Source: Aradus depressus
Taxonomy: Eukaryota; Arthropoda; Insecta; Hemiptera; Aradidae
Length of the DNA: 64,000 nucleotides
Reading direction: 5' to 3'
Assembly (NCBI GenBank): GCA_963662175.1
Contig: OY759225.1
Coordinates: forward strand, 10,489,107 to 10,553,106
A program made the position numbers and the translations under genes. The first letter of the stretch is position 1, and each line of letters starts with the position of its first letter. A model generated the notes under the pieces. The model was not told where the DNA came from. It worked only from the letters and a program-made list of their open reading frames with translations, and ran no database searches. Shown here piece by piece: positions 30,417-41,878 of this stretch.

Positions 30417-31220
30417 TCAGTCCAACTGCTCGGCTACGCCGATGACTTGGATATTGTTGCATGGTCTTACCCAGCTCTTGAGAGTGCCTTTCTGGGATTG
30501 CAGGAAGCGGCAGCTGCAATGGGTCTCCGAATAAATGAGTCCAAGACTAAATATATGTACACAGGTGTAGACGCGAACCCCCATAGCCGAAGTATATCGA
30601 TTGGCCCATATTCCTTCGAGAGGGTCAAAGAATTTACGTACTTGGGCTCTCAAATCACCACCAGGAACGAGACATCAGCCGAAATTAAGAAAAGGCTTAC
30701 GGCAGCGAATCGATGCTATTTTTGATTGCTGAGGCATATGCGAAGCTCTCTACTGAGCAGGCATACCAAACTCCGGCTCTATAAGACCCTGATCCGTCCA
30801 GTCCTTATCTACGCCAGTCAAACATGGACCCTATCCAAGTCTGACGAGAAGGACCTGTTGATATTTGAAAGGAAAATTCTTCGAAGGGTTTTCGGCCCTG
30901 TGAAGGACGGACTGGTTTGGAGAATTCGCAAGAATAGGGAAATCTACGAGCTTTTTGGTGAGGCTGATGTAGTGAGGGTGGTGAAGTTGGGAAGGTTGAG
31001 TTGGGCAGGCCATGTAGCCCGAACGGAAGAGGGTGAAGTGCCAAGAACAGTCCTTGAGGAGCCTTTGTACCGATCAAGAAGAGCTGGCAGACCGAGGCTA
31101 AGATGGGTGGATGGTGTGGCAGCTGACACGAGAGAGCTTCTTGGTCAGCGAAATTGGAAAGCAGCTGCACAGGACAGAGCCGAATGGCGGAGGCTCATTG
31201 AGGAGGCCAGGACCCACTAG
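30417..31220 (+). pseudogene. non-LTR reverse transcriptase C-terminal half
   Basis: One frame from QLLGYADDLDIVAWS (the RT YADD active site, 30424-30468) through the thumb region to SWAGHVARTEEGEVPRTV and GRPRLRWVDGVAADTRELLG, ending EEARTH-stop. This is the arthropod 'endonuclease-reverse transcriptase' type. A single in-frame TGA at 30723-30725 stands where relatives usually have Gly. The 5' end (endonuclease and most fingers/palm) is missing from about 30410. GC content is clearly above the surrounding hAT. The clade is not assigned. Confidence 0.9.
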
Positions 31221-31517
31221 GGTTGTAGCGCCAGAGAGATAGATAGATATAAATTTTTTAATTCATCAAAATCGTTCACCGTTTAACTTCTTACAATTTT
31301 CTTTTATTTGTTGGTGCAATAAAATACTGAACTCAAATTACGGTCCACGGACAAATGATATATATCGATGGTAATAACCTCATGTGTGATGTCATCACGC
31401 AGTCTGCATGATGCGTTCTTATTTCTTACCTTATTTACATTAAATGGTTTATCGTTTATGAAGGCATACGTTTAGTTCAATTTTGAACAGAACCGTGTAT
31501 AGGATTACGATTTCACC

Positions 31518-31631
31518 ATGCCTGTGGCGAATGTGTGGATTTATTACAATAAGAACGTTTCGATCTCAGCGACTTGCAAAAAGTGTTTTAAAAAAGTGAA
31601 ATATTGTGGGAACACGAATAGTCTCCAGTAG
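31518..31631 (+). pseudogene. hAT BED zinc-finger N-terminus
   Basis: ATG at 31518 opens 37 codons to a TAG at 31629: MPVANVWIYYNKNVSISATC then KKCFKKVKYCGNTNSLQ. W7, the aromatic pair Y9/Y10, C20-x2-C23 and the GNTNSL turn match BED fingers of hAT transposases (S-x-V-W-x-x-F..C-x-x-C..N-T-T-N-L). The stop falls just before the expected H-x3-H/C pair, and no transposase core follows. An unrelated subfamily from the BED at 28010. Confidence 0.72.
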
Positions 31632-32057
31632 TTTTGTATACTTAGTAAAATTAAATTGTATGTTTATTTTATAAGGCTTTTTATTATTTTCGGTATGTTT
31701 TTAATAATATAATCTTATCGTATTCGATTTGATTTATTTTTTTCTTATGCCCACTACAATATCTCATTTATACCTTTCAAATGTTATTGTGTTTTTTATT
31801 ATTATTATTATATAAGTATATATATATATTATACATGGTCTAAAATTATTTATAACGAAGTACTCGATTGAATCGATACTACTTTTATTAATATCTATGT
31901 AGATTTATACATTTTTCAAAATTAATTATATCGAACTACTCGATTCAATCGATGCGAGTAACTATCGATACTTGAGTAGTATCGTAAGTTCTATTCGATA
32001 CTACTCATGACTAAAAGTATCGATACTCTGTGGTATCGATTGAAACCTACCTACACA

Positions 32058-32280
32058 GGCTCTGATGAAAGCTGAAGATCTTGGAAACGGACACCCGATA
32101 TCCACCAAACATGGCTAAGAATCATCTCGCAAATACAAGCTTTTGAAACGAAAAAAACTGCTTTGAAATCGGTTCAGCCGTTTCGGAGTTACGATGCCAC
32201 AAACAGACACACACACAGACAGGCTTCAAACTTATAACACCCCTCCTTTTGCGTCGGGGGTTAAAAATAGTCATCGGTAA
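32058..32280 (+). mobile_element. RTE-like LINE 3' tail
   Basis: gaaatcggttcagccgtttc, gagttacgatgccacaaac, cacacacagacagg and cttataacacccctcctttt form a block familiar from arthropod non-LTR 3' regions. Assigned from memory of that repeat type, not from a coding region. Confidence 0.45.
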
Positions 32281-33060
32281 ATCACCCGCAAAGACAACCG
32301 TTTGTGCAAATACCCAATAATTGACTTACATACATAGGGGCTCCTAAATCCTCATACTAAATTTTGTGTCGATAAATTTATTAATCGGCAGCTATTAGGG
32401 TTTTTGAGTTGAGCCCCCTCCCCTGAACCCCCCTTCCCTTCTGCCGATATCGCTGAAATAAGACAGGTTTCATCCTCATTGAGTTTTGACTTTAAATATG
32501 AAATTTCATGTCGATACATTCATTATTTTGGCAGATATTAGAGTTTTTATAGCAGTAATACCCGGCGTTGCCCGGGGAACTTTGACTTTTCTCCCAATAT
32601 CTCCTATAAGGCTATTCAGTTCCTCGACAATACATTCATGATGTTATAATTTTCAATTATTCATACGGAATAAGGCTTATAGTCCTTCAACTGTAGTAAC
32701 GCTAGCTTTGGAGCTAAAACTAATTTATTCAAAAAGATTCCTCATTAATCATTGCAGTGGTTTTTGAGTTACAAAGATTGCGTGGGTGGATGCTGGGATG
32801 GACCAGATATTGAGGTACTAATACGCCTATAACCTTCCACAGACGATGACGAACAAATTTTTAAAAAAATTAATCGAATCCATCAAGCCGTTCGTGAGTT
32901 ATAGCGGTTCAACGCACAGACATTTTCAGCTTTATATATATGATAAGCCTCTCAACTAATCCCCCCTTCCAATTAGTCGATTTGGCTGAAAAAACAATAG
33001 GTGTCATTGTTAAAGGGTTCTGGATTCACATAAAAAATTTCGTGTTTTTTTAATATTTGG
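32281..33060 (-). repeat. 135-bp-unit repeat split by Helitron
   Basis: Units on both sides of the Helitron (32350-32547 and 32944-33040). The flanks gagttttta and aagcctctcaac are contiguous in other copies, so the Helitron inserted in a unit. Confidence 0.65.
32549..32943 (-). mobile_element. non-autonomous Helitron, copy 3
   Basis: Minus strand starts TC (32943) and carries the CCCGG-GCAACG-CCGGG hairpin. The terminal CTAG is changed to CTAT. Only one internal module instead of two, so about 125 bp shorter than copies 1 and 2. Confidence 0.8.
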
Positions 33061-33484
33061 AATCTAGAAAACTTCAAAATGTTACAATATTTCCTGAGTT
33101 AGTACAATATTTACTACCTTATATTATAGGTATATGATCAATAATTATCACTGTTGCCTATCCCTATAGTGTAAGACGTCTGTAACAGTGAGATCACAGA
33201 TAATGCACTGTACATAATTATAGGAAACTGGTGGGAGGAACGTGATCATTTTTTGTAATCATGATGACGGGACGCATCATCAGTGGTAACGTAGTCATGT
33301 CATTACCAGTGTTACTTCAGAGAAACCTTTGTCATTAGCAACGTTACACCAGGGTCCATGACCGTCTATCCTCCACATATCCAGTGTTTCATATCACTCA
33401 ATATAATTTCAAGAAAAATTTGGAAATTATCGTATGAAAGGTGGATAGGATCATGCCCGGGCTTAAACTATCAGGTCATATCAA
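33061..33484. other. no gene; unassigned, SINE scrap at the end
   Basis: 33451-33483 is a minus-strand SINE-A tail scrap (catgcccgggctt). The rest is unassigned. Confidence 0.4.
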
Positions 33485-33900
33485 TTTCCTAAATTATTCT
33501 ATCATAATCAATATTATTCCTTTTTTGTTCATTTTACACATTTATATATTTTTATCATGCATTTATTTTATTTTATCTTATTTTATTATGTATCTATATT
33601 TTTCTTCTCTCTCCTCCCACTTCTCTATCTACCCTCTACTGTCTAAAATTAATTTTATTTCAACCCTTGTCTAGGCATCCTCCCTTCTCTTTTATAATCA
33701 ACCATCATAGTATTATGCTCTGTCGATTTTTATAATCTATTTAATATAATTTTTCTTATTTATATAGATTTTCTTTTTTTTTTATATATATATATTCTCT
33801 TTCATTTATATGGATACATTTATTTATTAATTTTTCACCATATTGAAGCTGTTAATTTTATGTTTTTTCCTGTTAATCATTTGTTTATCTATATATAATT
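33485..33900 (+). mobile_element. LINE 3' UTR, target of the AATT element
   Basis: Matches 56785-57180 over cctaaattattc, tttatcatgcatttatttta, ctgtctaaaattaatttta and gaagctgttaattttat. Here it is interrupted by the TIR element; at 57160 it is not. Confidence 0.65.
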
Positions 33901-34278
33901 GAGGAGTTTGGAGCCAGAGCGGACCAACTGGTTTAAACTGAACAGGAAGAAAATGGCAATTGAAAATTGAGTACATTTTGTTTATCTCCATAAATGGGCC
34001 CCAAATATTTATTTATATTTGAAATTTTAGAATAGTATTGGATGAGTGATCCCTTTTTGTGTTCTATAAAGTTTTTGAAGGCCGTATGATCCATTGTGAC
34101 TTTGAAAATATATGCACAAAATATTTGTGGACTAAACTTAAAGTGCTGCTATCTATCACTGAAGTGAAGAAACTAAGTGATCCTGTTGTGAAAAAAGGGA
34201 ACCTATGCCAACATCAGGATGGTAATAACTCATTTTCCGAAAAATTGTGGGTTGGTCCGCTCTGGCTCCAAACTCCTC
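33901..34278 (-). mobile_element. TIR element with AATT duplication, copy 2
   Basis: Same ends as 13851-14229 in the opposite orientation. AATT at 33897-33900 and 34279-34282, while the homologous empty site near 57155-57175 reads ataattgcctac, with AATT once. This fixes the duplication at four bases. Confidence 0.85.
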
Positions 34279-34360
34279 AATTGTCTAGTTTTTCTCCAAT
34301 GTAGCAATATTTTTTGGACAATGTTTCTTTCTTATTATTATTAATATGAGAGAAGAATTC

Positions 34361-34813
34361 TGTGGTCACTGGGAATAAATTAAATTTAATAAAAAGTCTA
34401 AATTCTTAACTTTTCAGGGCAGCACTTTTATACTTTTGGATTAATCGTGTAAATCCAGTTTTTAATGGTTTTTAATTATTAACCATACTTTTTGAAATAC
34501 TCGTGAATGATGCCGCTCTAAAGTTGATTCAAACGAAAACACCCTCTTCACTTGGAATAGTCTGCCGTAGTGAATAAATAGTTAAATGCAGTTATCTCGT
34601 GAATGATTCCTCAAAGAAAAAGATTGAGTTAATTTAACCGATAACATACACAATTTTACGAGATACCAAGAAACTCAGATCTTTATACTTCCGAAAGTAT
34701 TAGAGTCCTGAGCTCCCAACTTCTTTACAGTGCGCAGATGGCTTGGGAGATGATCATAGTACATTTAACTCATTCTGTCCATTTTACGACTTAACTTATT
34801 GCCTGTGACCATA
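34361..34813 (-). mobile_element. TGGTCACAGGG element, copy 3
   Basis: Ends TGTGGTCACTGGGAATAA and TATGGTCACAGGCAATAA (inward), flanked by gaattc and gaattg. Interior homologous to 17644-18213 in reverse. Confidence 0.75.
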
Positions 34814-35165
34814 GAATTGTTCGCAGTAAACATCAGCAAATAAATTATGGGTTAGTTAACATTCTTATACAGTAAACCTTCAAATATCTCCAGGGTTCCG
34901 TTCCAAATTTTGGTTGCGAATGTTGAGTCTATTAACCTGTATGTAAAAACGGCAGAATGGAAGAGGGGGTTCAGAGAAGAAGTGCTCGATTTTAATTAAC
35001 ACCATAATAACTGCCGATGTAATGAATGTATCGACAGAAAATTTAATATGAGGATTCATAAATCCCCATGTAAGTCAATTATTGATTTTTAGTCAAAACA
35101 CTCGATTTCATTAGAGGATGAGCGGAAACTTAAATAATTCATACTGAGGAAACATTACCAGTGAT
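34814..35165 (+). repeat. unassigned then 135-bp-unit repeat
   Basis: 34930-35165 has gccgatgtaatgaatgtatc, gacagaaaatttaatatgag and the closing segment aaacattaccagtgattcac. Confidence 0.55.
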
Positions 35166-35350
35166 TCACCGAATTCCTGAGAGGTACTTGCTGGCCTGCT
35201 CTGTTAAAGAGGCCAACCTGAGGACGGATCCGGGGCACTGGGTCCGCAACCCAGACACACCCGACACGTTCCTGCTGCCAAGTCACGCCACCTTCACAAG
35301 TCAACCTCCCATTTCATTGTCAGTCCAACACCCCTTAACTTACTCCATAC
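35166..35350. other. GC-rich island, possible exon
   Basis: About 130 bp of GC-rich sequence in AT-rich surroundings. Plus strand reads YLLACSVKEANLRTDPGHW then VRNPDTPDTFLLPSH; minus strand reads GVTWQQERVGCVWVADPVPR then IRPQVGLFNRAGQQ. Both are open, and neither matches a family I know. No strong splice sites frame it on either strand. It could be an exon, a promoter-proximal CpG patch or an old LINE piece. Confidence 0.3.
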
Positions 35351-35499
35351 ACTTGTCCATCACTTCAATAGTCTATATTAACGATCTCATTTTTTTTTTA
35401 GGTTGCCATAATTTTGAAAGTGGAAACATTCTAAGAGGGAAAGTTCAGTCAAAAAAAATAAATAAAAATATGTGAAGTGGCCCATGCTTTTCACTCTCT

Positions 35500-36195
<696 letters not shown>

Positions 36196-36437
36196 ACTTC
36201 TATTAGAAACACGCTTCAATATCTCTCAATTCGTTCGGTATTTAGTCTCACTTCTCTTCATTCTAAAATCCCTTCAAATAAGCAAATTCTAAGTGGAGAA
36301 ACGCTGACATAATGAGTAAACTTTTAATACACAAGACAAACCTCTTTTTTGAAATATCTTCTTGTTTTGAAATAGTGTGTTGACATAAATATACATATTT
36401 ACGATATATGATATATTATTATATATATATATATTTT

Positions 36438-36650
36438 TGGGAGCCATGGTGGCCGTGCGGGCTAGAGCGTAGGGCTTTGGTCGCATGGCCTCACCATGGT
36501 TTGCGGGTTCGAATCCCGTCCGGGAGTGAGTTTTATTTCGTAGATAGAACTCCCTCCCGGGGCCATGGATGTCTTAAATAATTATATAGGACACATTGAC
36601 ATGGATAATATGCACCGTACATAAAGGCAAAAAAAAAAAAAAAAAATTTA
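36438..36650 (+). mobile_element. second tRNA-derived SINE (SINE-B)
   Basis: tRNA-like head with an A-box-like tggccgtgcgggctagagcg and perfect B box (gcgggttcgaatcccgt) at about 36503-36520. The body contains ccctcccggggccatggatg, then an 18-A tail at 36629. Unrelated to SINE-A. Confidence 0.8.
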
Positions 36651-36659
36651 TTTATTTTT

Positions 36660-37560
36660 ATTTTTACAGATGTGCATTAATAATAATAATAGTCTTTATT
36701 TTTTTTAAATTTTACAGATGTACATTAATCTATATAATAATATTGACAGACAATACTGATGGTCAAATTAACCGTCTGAGGAGTTATCTCTTCTATTTCT
36801 ACTCGATAATACGCATTAGGGATGGGTATCGATTAACCGATATAATCGATGTTCTGGTAAAATAATCTGTGTTTTTTTAATCGATGTCATCTAGGTTTGA
36901 TTAATCGGATAATCGATGATTATTTAACGATTATTACATGTTTAATTAAAATTACAACTCATCCGAAAAACAGAAGAAAAAAAAGAAAAATGAATTCATT
37001 ATTATTCATCCGAAGTGCAACTCGTCTGAAAAAGTGGGAGGAGACTATCGATACAACACAGTGCCTCTGTGGTGAACTGGTGATAAGTAAAAAGTAACCT
37101 TCTAATAGTTCTACTTCTAATTCTAATTTCTAATCATTTGTGTTTTGTCATTTGTGAGTTGTGATTGACTGATTGTAATAACTTTTGTTTGTGCGTTCGT
37201 TTAATCGATTAATCGATTATTTAACCAACTATTAATAAGTGTATCGATTAACTAGTAAAATATAATAATCTATGTCATTAATCGATGTTTTGTTGGTCGA
37301 TTCCCATCCCTAATACGCATGAATAAAAGTGACAAAATAAAAATAAAATAATTCGAATAATAATAGTAATCATAATAATAATAATAAACGTCTTTATTTC
37401 TTTTTATTTTTACAGATGTACATTAATAATAATAATAATATTGACAGACAATACTCATGGTCAAATTGACCGTCTGAGGGGTTATCTCTTCTATTTCTAC
37501 TCGATAATACACATGTATAAAAGTGAAAAAATAAAAATAAAATAATTCAAATACAAATGC
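36660..37560. repeat. tandem duplicate of a LINE-like 3' segment
   Basis: The block tttttacagatgtacattaa..attgacagacaatact..ggtcaaatt..ttatctcttctatttctact occurs at 36690-36810 and again at 37410-37505. A hAT element sits in the first copy. Confidence 0.7.
36817..37312 (+). mobile_element. hAT derivative with perfect 8-bp duplication
   Basis: ATACGCAT at 36809-36816 and 37313-37320. The ends TAGGGATGGGTATCGATTAA and TAGGGATGGGAATCGACC are inverted repeats. Subterminal TTAATCGATTAATCGAT motifs. An open frame at 36990-37097 (LKKWEETIDTTQCLCGELV) keeps the W and C-x-C-G of a BED finger in damaged form. 496 bp, no transposase core. Confidence 0.9.
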
Positions 37561-37710
37561 AGTAATTTACAAAATTAATATAAATGACCTTTTAAAAAAA
37601 AAAAAAAAAAAAAAAAGTATAATTTTATTTTTTTTAAATAAAAATAAAAAACATCTTCCTGTTTATATATTATTATTATATAATATTATTTATATAATAT
37701 TATTATTAAT
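37561..37710. other. A/T low-complexity DNA
   Basis: An A run (37593-37616) and T/A blocks; no feature. Confidence 0.6.
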
Positions 37711-38060
37711 AGAGGGGGCCGGTAGCTCAGTGGTATGCGTGCTTGACTTCTGAGCTCAAGAACGTGGGTTCGAAACCCGACCGAGGCCCTTAGTTTATTT
37801 TATCTGGGAAGTAAAATAAACTTAATCATGCCGTCCTTCGGATGGGACGTTAAGCGATGGTCCCGAGCCTGTACGATGTCAGGTTCTTGTTAAATGCCCC
37901 TACCCAAGGTGAATACAAATTTAGGGTAGACAAAATTTAGGACTCCCACAGTAGAGTCGGGCTCATGTCCACCAGAGTGACGAAAGAGCGCTCTGGTAGT
38001 AGGTGATATGACCTCGTAGTTAAAGCCCGGGCATGAGTCATAAAACCTAACCTAAACTAA
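37711..38060 (+). mobile_element. SINE-A full-length copy
   Basis: Intact head (tagctcagtgg, ggttcgaaacc), full body, tail cataaaacctaacctaaac plus taacc, a partly degraded CCTAA run. Confidence 0.92.
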
Positions 38061-38089
38061 CCTATATTCAGGAGCTCTTGGCAAAAAAA

Positions 38090-38340
38090 AATATATAGAG
38101 AGAGAGATTTTGTGTTAAGCCACCCCAAATCCCCCCTTTCCTTTGGGCGATGTGGTTGATAATCGATACTTGTCGTCCTTAGTGGGTTCTGGTTACACAT
38201 ATAAAATTTCGTGTTGATAAATTGATTTTATCGGGGGTTATCGTGTTCACAAACACACTTTTTTTTTTTTATATATATTTTTGTAGTTCGGATAACATAA
38301 AATTCTGTTGTAAACTCCACATAGAATTATTGATAGATTA
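38090..38340 (-). repeat. 135-bp-unit repeat, minus
   Basis: gataatcgatacttgtcgtc, acatataaaatttcgtgttg and the leader, ending at the boundary (gatagattacataatttccc). Confidence 0.6.
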
Positions 38341-38583
38341 CATAATTTCCCGCATTTTTCGTAAAGCTAGAGAGTAAAATAAACAAAGAACTTGGAATAA
38401 TAAAATTAAAATGGAAAATAATATATAATAAAAAAAACGTGGTAAAATGGAGTAAAGTAACTTTTCAAGGTAGGTAAGAGAATAAAAAGAGAGATAAGGC
38501 ACACTGAGAGCTGAGAACACCATCTTATGTTAGTCACGCCATGATATGGAGTTCTTCAGTCTATATTAACTGTATACCATATA
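38341..38583. other. no gene; unassigned
   Basis: AT-rich, with no open frame of interest beyond a hydrophobic 61-codon chance frame. Confidence 0.35.
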
Positions 38584-39481
38584 CAGTAAAACTTCGATAT
38601 AACACTCCCGTTTATAACGATTTCCCGGATATAACTCTCATTTTTCTGGGCCCCGGTCCCAGTGGGGAATTTTCCAATGAAAGTTTATTCGTTGTAACGC
38701 TCCGACTTCCCGTTTATAACGCTCCCATGGAAGAATTAAAGACATTTTTTTAAAAGACATTTTCATTTTTTAAAGTAGGCATTATGTCAAAATTAAATTA
38801 AATTTGTGTACACAAAAATAAATTACCATGAATTCAATTAACTTGTGCGTTTACAACACGAATCTAATTTTCCTTTCAGTATTTCATCTTCTTCGGTCCA
38901 GTTAACATCGTATAAAATATCCCGAAAATCATTTTCAATAAAAAAAAAAATAATTGATAAAAGAGTTTGATCGATCTACAAAACAGAATCTTCCATAATA
39001 ACACAGCTGAAAATAATCGATGTTTTGGATGCTTTAAAGTCTATTCGTACAATTTGTCTATGTGTGCAATACGGAAGTAGAAGACGAAACTTTCAAAAAT
39101 ATAAATCAATTAGAAAACGATGTTTTTAAAAAAAGCTTAGTTTGTGTTAAACAAAAAATAATAGATGAATATTTTAAGCCGGGGCCATGTAACAAGTAAT
39201 ATGTATAATGTATTTAAATTTTAATTATTCAATTTGTATGTACATAATTAGATAATTTATTTTTTTATTCTTTATACATACGTAGGTCCCGTTTATATAT
39301 ATCTTTTTTTTTTTTTTGTTAATTCTTTATTTGTCTATCTATTTACGTACTACATACTACATTTTGAAATAAATATTTTCCATTTTTAGCCGTTTTATTT
39401 TTTCCTGGTAATAGCGCTTCCCCGGCTATAGCGCTTTTTTTCTTTGGTCCCTAGGAGGAGCGTTATAACGATGTTTTACTG
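38584..39481 (+). mobile_element. Tigger/pogo-type element
   Basis: TA flanks (38582-38583, 39482-39483) and ends CAGTAAAACTTCGATATAAC and CAGTAAAACATCGTTATAAC (inward). Subterminal cgtttataacg motifs repeat. Plus strand about 39000-39200 encodes LKIIDVLDALKSIRTICLC and, one base out of frame, VEDETFKNINQLENDVFKK then SLVCVKQKIIDEYFKP, the C-terminal tail of pogo-clade transposases. 898 bp with the DDE core deleted. Confidence 0.85.
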
Positions 39482-39483
39482 TA

Positions 39484-40139
39484 CTATGGTTAATAGAAAA
39501 TAATCAACTCTATCTCTGGACAAAACATTGAACTAAGTTGGCACAGATTCGGCAGGAAATTCAAACTATTGCCCTTAACATTAACTGTTATTCCTATCCG
39601 TGCATTTACTGTAAACTTTTAACACTTTTATTTCAGTTGAGTATTATTGTTCATGCCAGGGCTTTAACTATGAGGTCATATCGCCTACTACCAGAAAGCT
39701 ATTTTGTCTCTCTCAAGGGTGTGAAACTCAACACTAAAAGCGTGGCCCAAGTTTTTTAGTAGAAGCTAGTGGTAGTGGTTCCGGCTGAAACACTTAGGTT
39801 GTTGTCTCAAAAAACATCTCATGGAATGCTGGATAGATATCGCTCATTTGCTGCAACATTAACATAACTCAAAAACTGTGATTTTTCAGGAGAAGGAATT
39901 CAAACTTTTGACATGTAATAACTTTATGCATTCATTCGAAAATAACTTAGCATGTTTTATTGAAAGAATGCAATTACTGAGGTTTCTCCCTGAACCTCAT
40001 AACTACTCTCACTTTGAATTATGACATTCTTGCAGCAATAATTGTTTTCTCGGCGAGCAGTTGAAGCTCAGATGTGTCCTTCTACCCGCTAAAGGTATAT
40101 GTGAGAATGCCCATTTTCGAGTTATGACGTTGCATCAAA
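39484..40139. other. no gene; SINE-A scrap inside
   Basis: 39650-39720 is a minus-strand SINE-A tail scrap (ggctttaactatgaggtcat). 39780-40135 is single-copy-looking sequence without a recognised exon. Confidence 0.4.
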
Positions 40140-40470
40140 TGAGCGATATGTAAATTAGCAATTAGGGTTTTTGTGTTTAGCTCCATTCCCAATGCTTTAT
40201 TTGGCTAAAAATCAATATGTCATCATATTTATGGGGTTACACATATAAACTTTTTGTCGATATATTCTTTCTATCGGCCGATATTGCATCCTCTCACACA
40301 TATAGATCGAAATGTTTGGAATTTGAAGCTCGGAAATAACGAAATTCTGATGAGCGGACACTTTGATTGTCGATTTGGATGAGAATCAAAAGGAAAATTC
40401 TACTGAACATGAAATTTCTGACCGATTACATAACTTCTGCTATACCTTGTATAGGTAGCTGGGGGGAAGT
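40140..40470 (-). repeat. 135-bp-unit repeat, minus
   Basis: tttggctaaaaatcaatatg, gtcgatatattctttctatc, then the boundary (ttctgaccgattacataact, tctgctataccttgtatagg). Confidence 0.6.
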
Positions 40471-40682
40471 AAATATAGCCGTTGGAAGAGTCGATTTAAG
40501 CACTGAATGAGGCGAGCAACCTCCTCCTTTCTGCCCAAGTATGGAGTACGATATAACATGCACATAAAACCAAACAAACAAGAATCTTCTTAACTTTCGA
40601 ATACCATTTTTATTCCGACAGACATCCGGTACTTCAATCATATGCAACGTTTTACCTATATGCTACAATGAGGTCAATGACC

Positions 40683-40800
40683 TTGAGCACGCCATCCTTC
40701 GGATGAGACGTTAAACAATGATTCCGAGTCTGCACAAGTTAAAAACTTCTACCCTAGGTGAATAAACCTGGGTAGGCAAAATTTAGGACTCCCATAGTAG
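40683..40800 (+). mobile_element. SINE-A body fragment
   Basis: gagcacgccatccttcggat to gtaggcaaaatttaggactc, both ends lost. Confidence 0.75.
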
Positions 40801-41259
40801 CCCACCAAAAAGTGCATTCTGTAAAACTTAGGAAAAAATTTTAAAAACCTCATATGCATAGAGTCCCCCAAAAACCCCCTCCCCTTAAGAATACTATATA
40901 TGAAATTTCACGACAATCCGACTATCCGTTAATGAGCTAGAACAATTTGTATGCTTAGCCCATTTTTCAATCTGGCTTTCAAGAATTTGATCAAATTTCT
41001 TTCAGATCATATTTATGTTGATACGCTTCGATTGGCACCAAAGTGGAGTCGATATAATTTTTAATTCGTGAGATTTCGTGCATGAAAAATTGACGATGTA
41101 CGTACGCTACCACGTACACACATACTTCATTTCAAAAATAGTGTAAAAATACTTAGTGAAACATAAAAATAAGTTAAAATTTTGATTTCGTTTTTCGGAC
41201 CCATTACAATAACTTCCCTATATGCTGGAAAGTTAAAAAAAGAAACAACAGATCCAACA
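40801..41259. repeat. ccgttaatgagctag repeat, copy 1
   Basis: 40840-41000 matches 59780-60070 (gaaatttcacgacaatccga, ccgttaatgagctagaacaa, atgcttagcccatttttcaa). A separate moderately repeated family with poly-C blocks. The rest is unassigned. Confidence 0.5.
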
Positions 41260-41395
41260 AGACCATCGACGTCAACTACCGATATATTGATGTATTCTGA
41301 CCGATATATCGGTCGATACGATTTATTTGTAGCGTTATATCAGTTGTTCGATATATCGATACGTGTTGAAATATTGCCAGCACTAGACATGACAA
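41260..41395. mobile_element. hAT-like terminus with TATATCGATA motifs
   Basis: ccgatatatcggtcgatacg and gttcgatatatcgatacgtg motifs lead to attgccagcacta, which reads inward as TAGTGCTGGCAAT, a hAT-style end. The opposite end is not located. Confidence 0.45.
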
Positions 41396-41756
41396 AGATA
41401 GATGTATTTATCTATATAGACGGCAAAATAAATAAGTTTTCAGCAAAACAAGAAGTTAACAGTAAGTTTTATGGAAAAGGTGCCGCAGAGACTAGAATTT
41501 GATAAAAAGTCTATTGGACGCCCTTGGACGTTGAAGAAGTGGGTTGGTTGAGTAACGGTCTGGCATCGTTTCCTCGTCTCAACCCGCATTCTTCACTCAC
41601 ACTAGAAATATATACGTACATACCGTTCAACTTTCTGTAGAGCTCGCCTAACTGAGGAACTACTGTCTGTAGAAAGTGTCCATACCACCACTATGCCGAT
41701 TTTAACACTCTGATAAGTGGATAGATATGAGGTGACTTGATTAACTTGATTATCAG

Positions 41757-41878
41757 TTTTTTAATTAAAACAAACTTATTTTTTTGAAATATTGTCTATT
41801 CCACTAAAGATATTTATAAAAATAAAACTACATGTTTCGGCCTCACACCATCGTCAGGTCTAGTTATGAACTATGGAC
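41757..41878 (-). mobile_element. Penelope-like family B single arm with hammerhead B3
   Basis: Matches 16290-16412. Minus strand about 41826-41864: GAC-CTGACGA-T-GGTGTGAGGCC-GAAA, stem III palindrome ACATGT, A17, GTT. Relative to B1/B2 the palindrome ACCGGT has become ACATGT, two changes that keep pairing. Confidence 0.65.

Larger units (their letters stand above)
30253..32049 (+). mobile_element. hAT element carrying a LINE fragment
   Basis: Perfect 8-bp duplication CCTACACA (30245-30252, 32050-32057). Ends TAGGGATCTATCGATAC and TAGGTTTCAATCGATAC (inward). Subterminal regions 30253-30390 and 31850-32049 are packed with TATCGATA/CTCGATT motifs. Inside are an RT pseudogene (30417-31220) and a BED-finger start (31518-31628). 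The transposase catalytic region is absent. Confidence 0.85.

Noticed and set aside
36438..36525. Functional tRNA gene
   Set aside because: The B box is perfect, but a cloverleaf with matched acceptor stem is not evident and a body with A-tail follows; it is a SINE.
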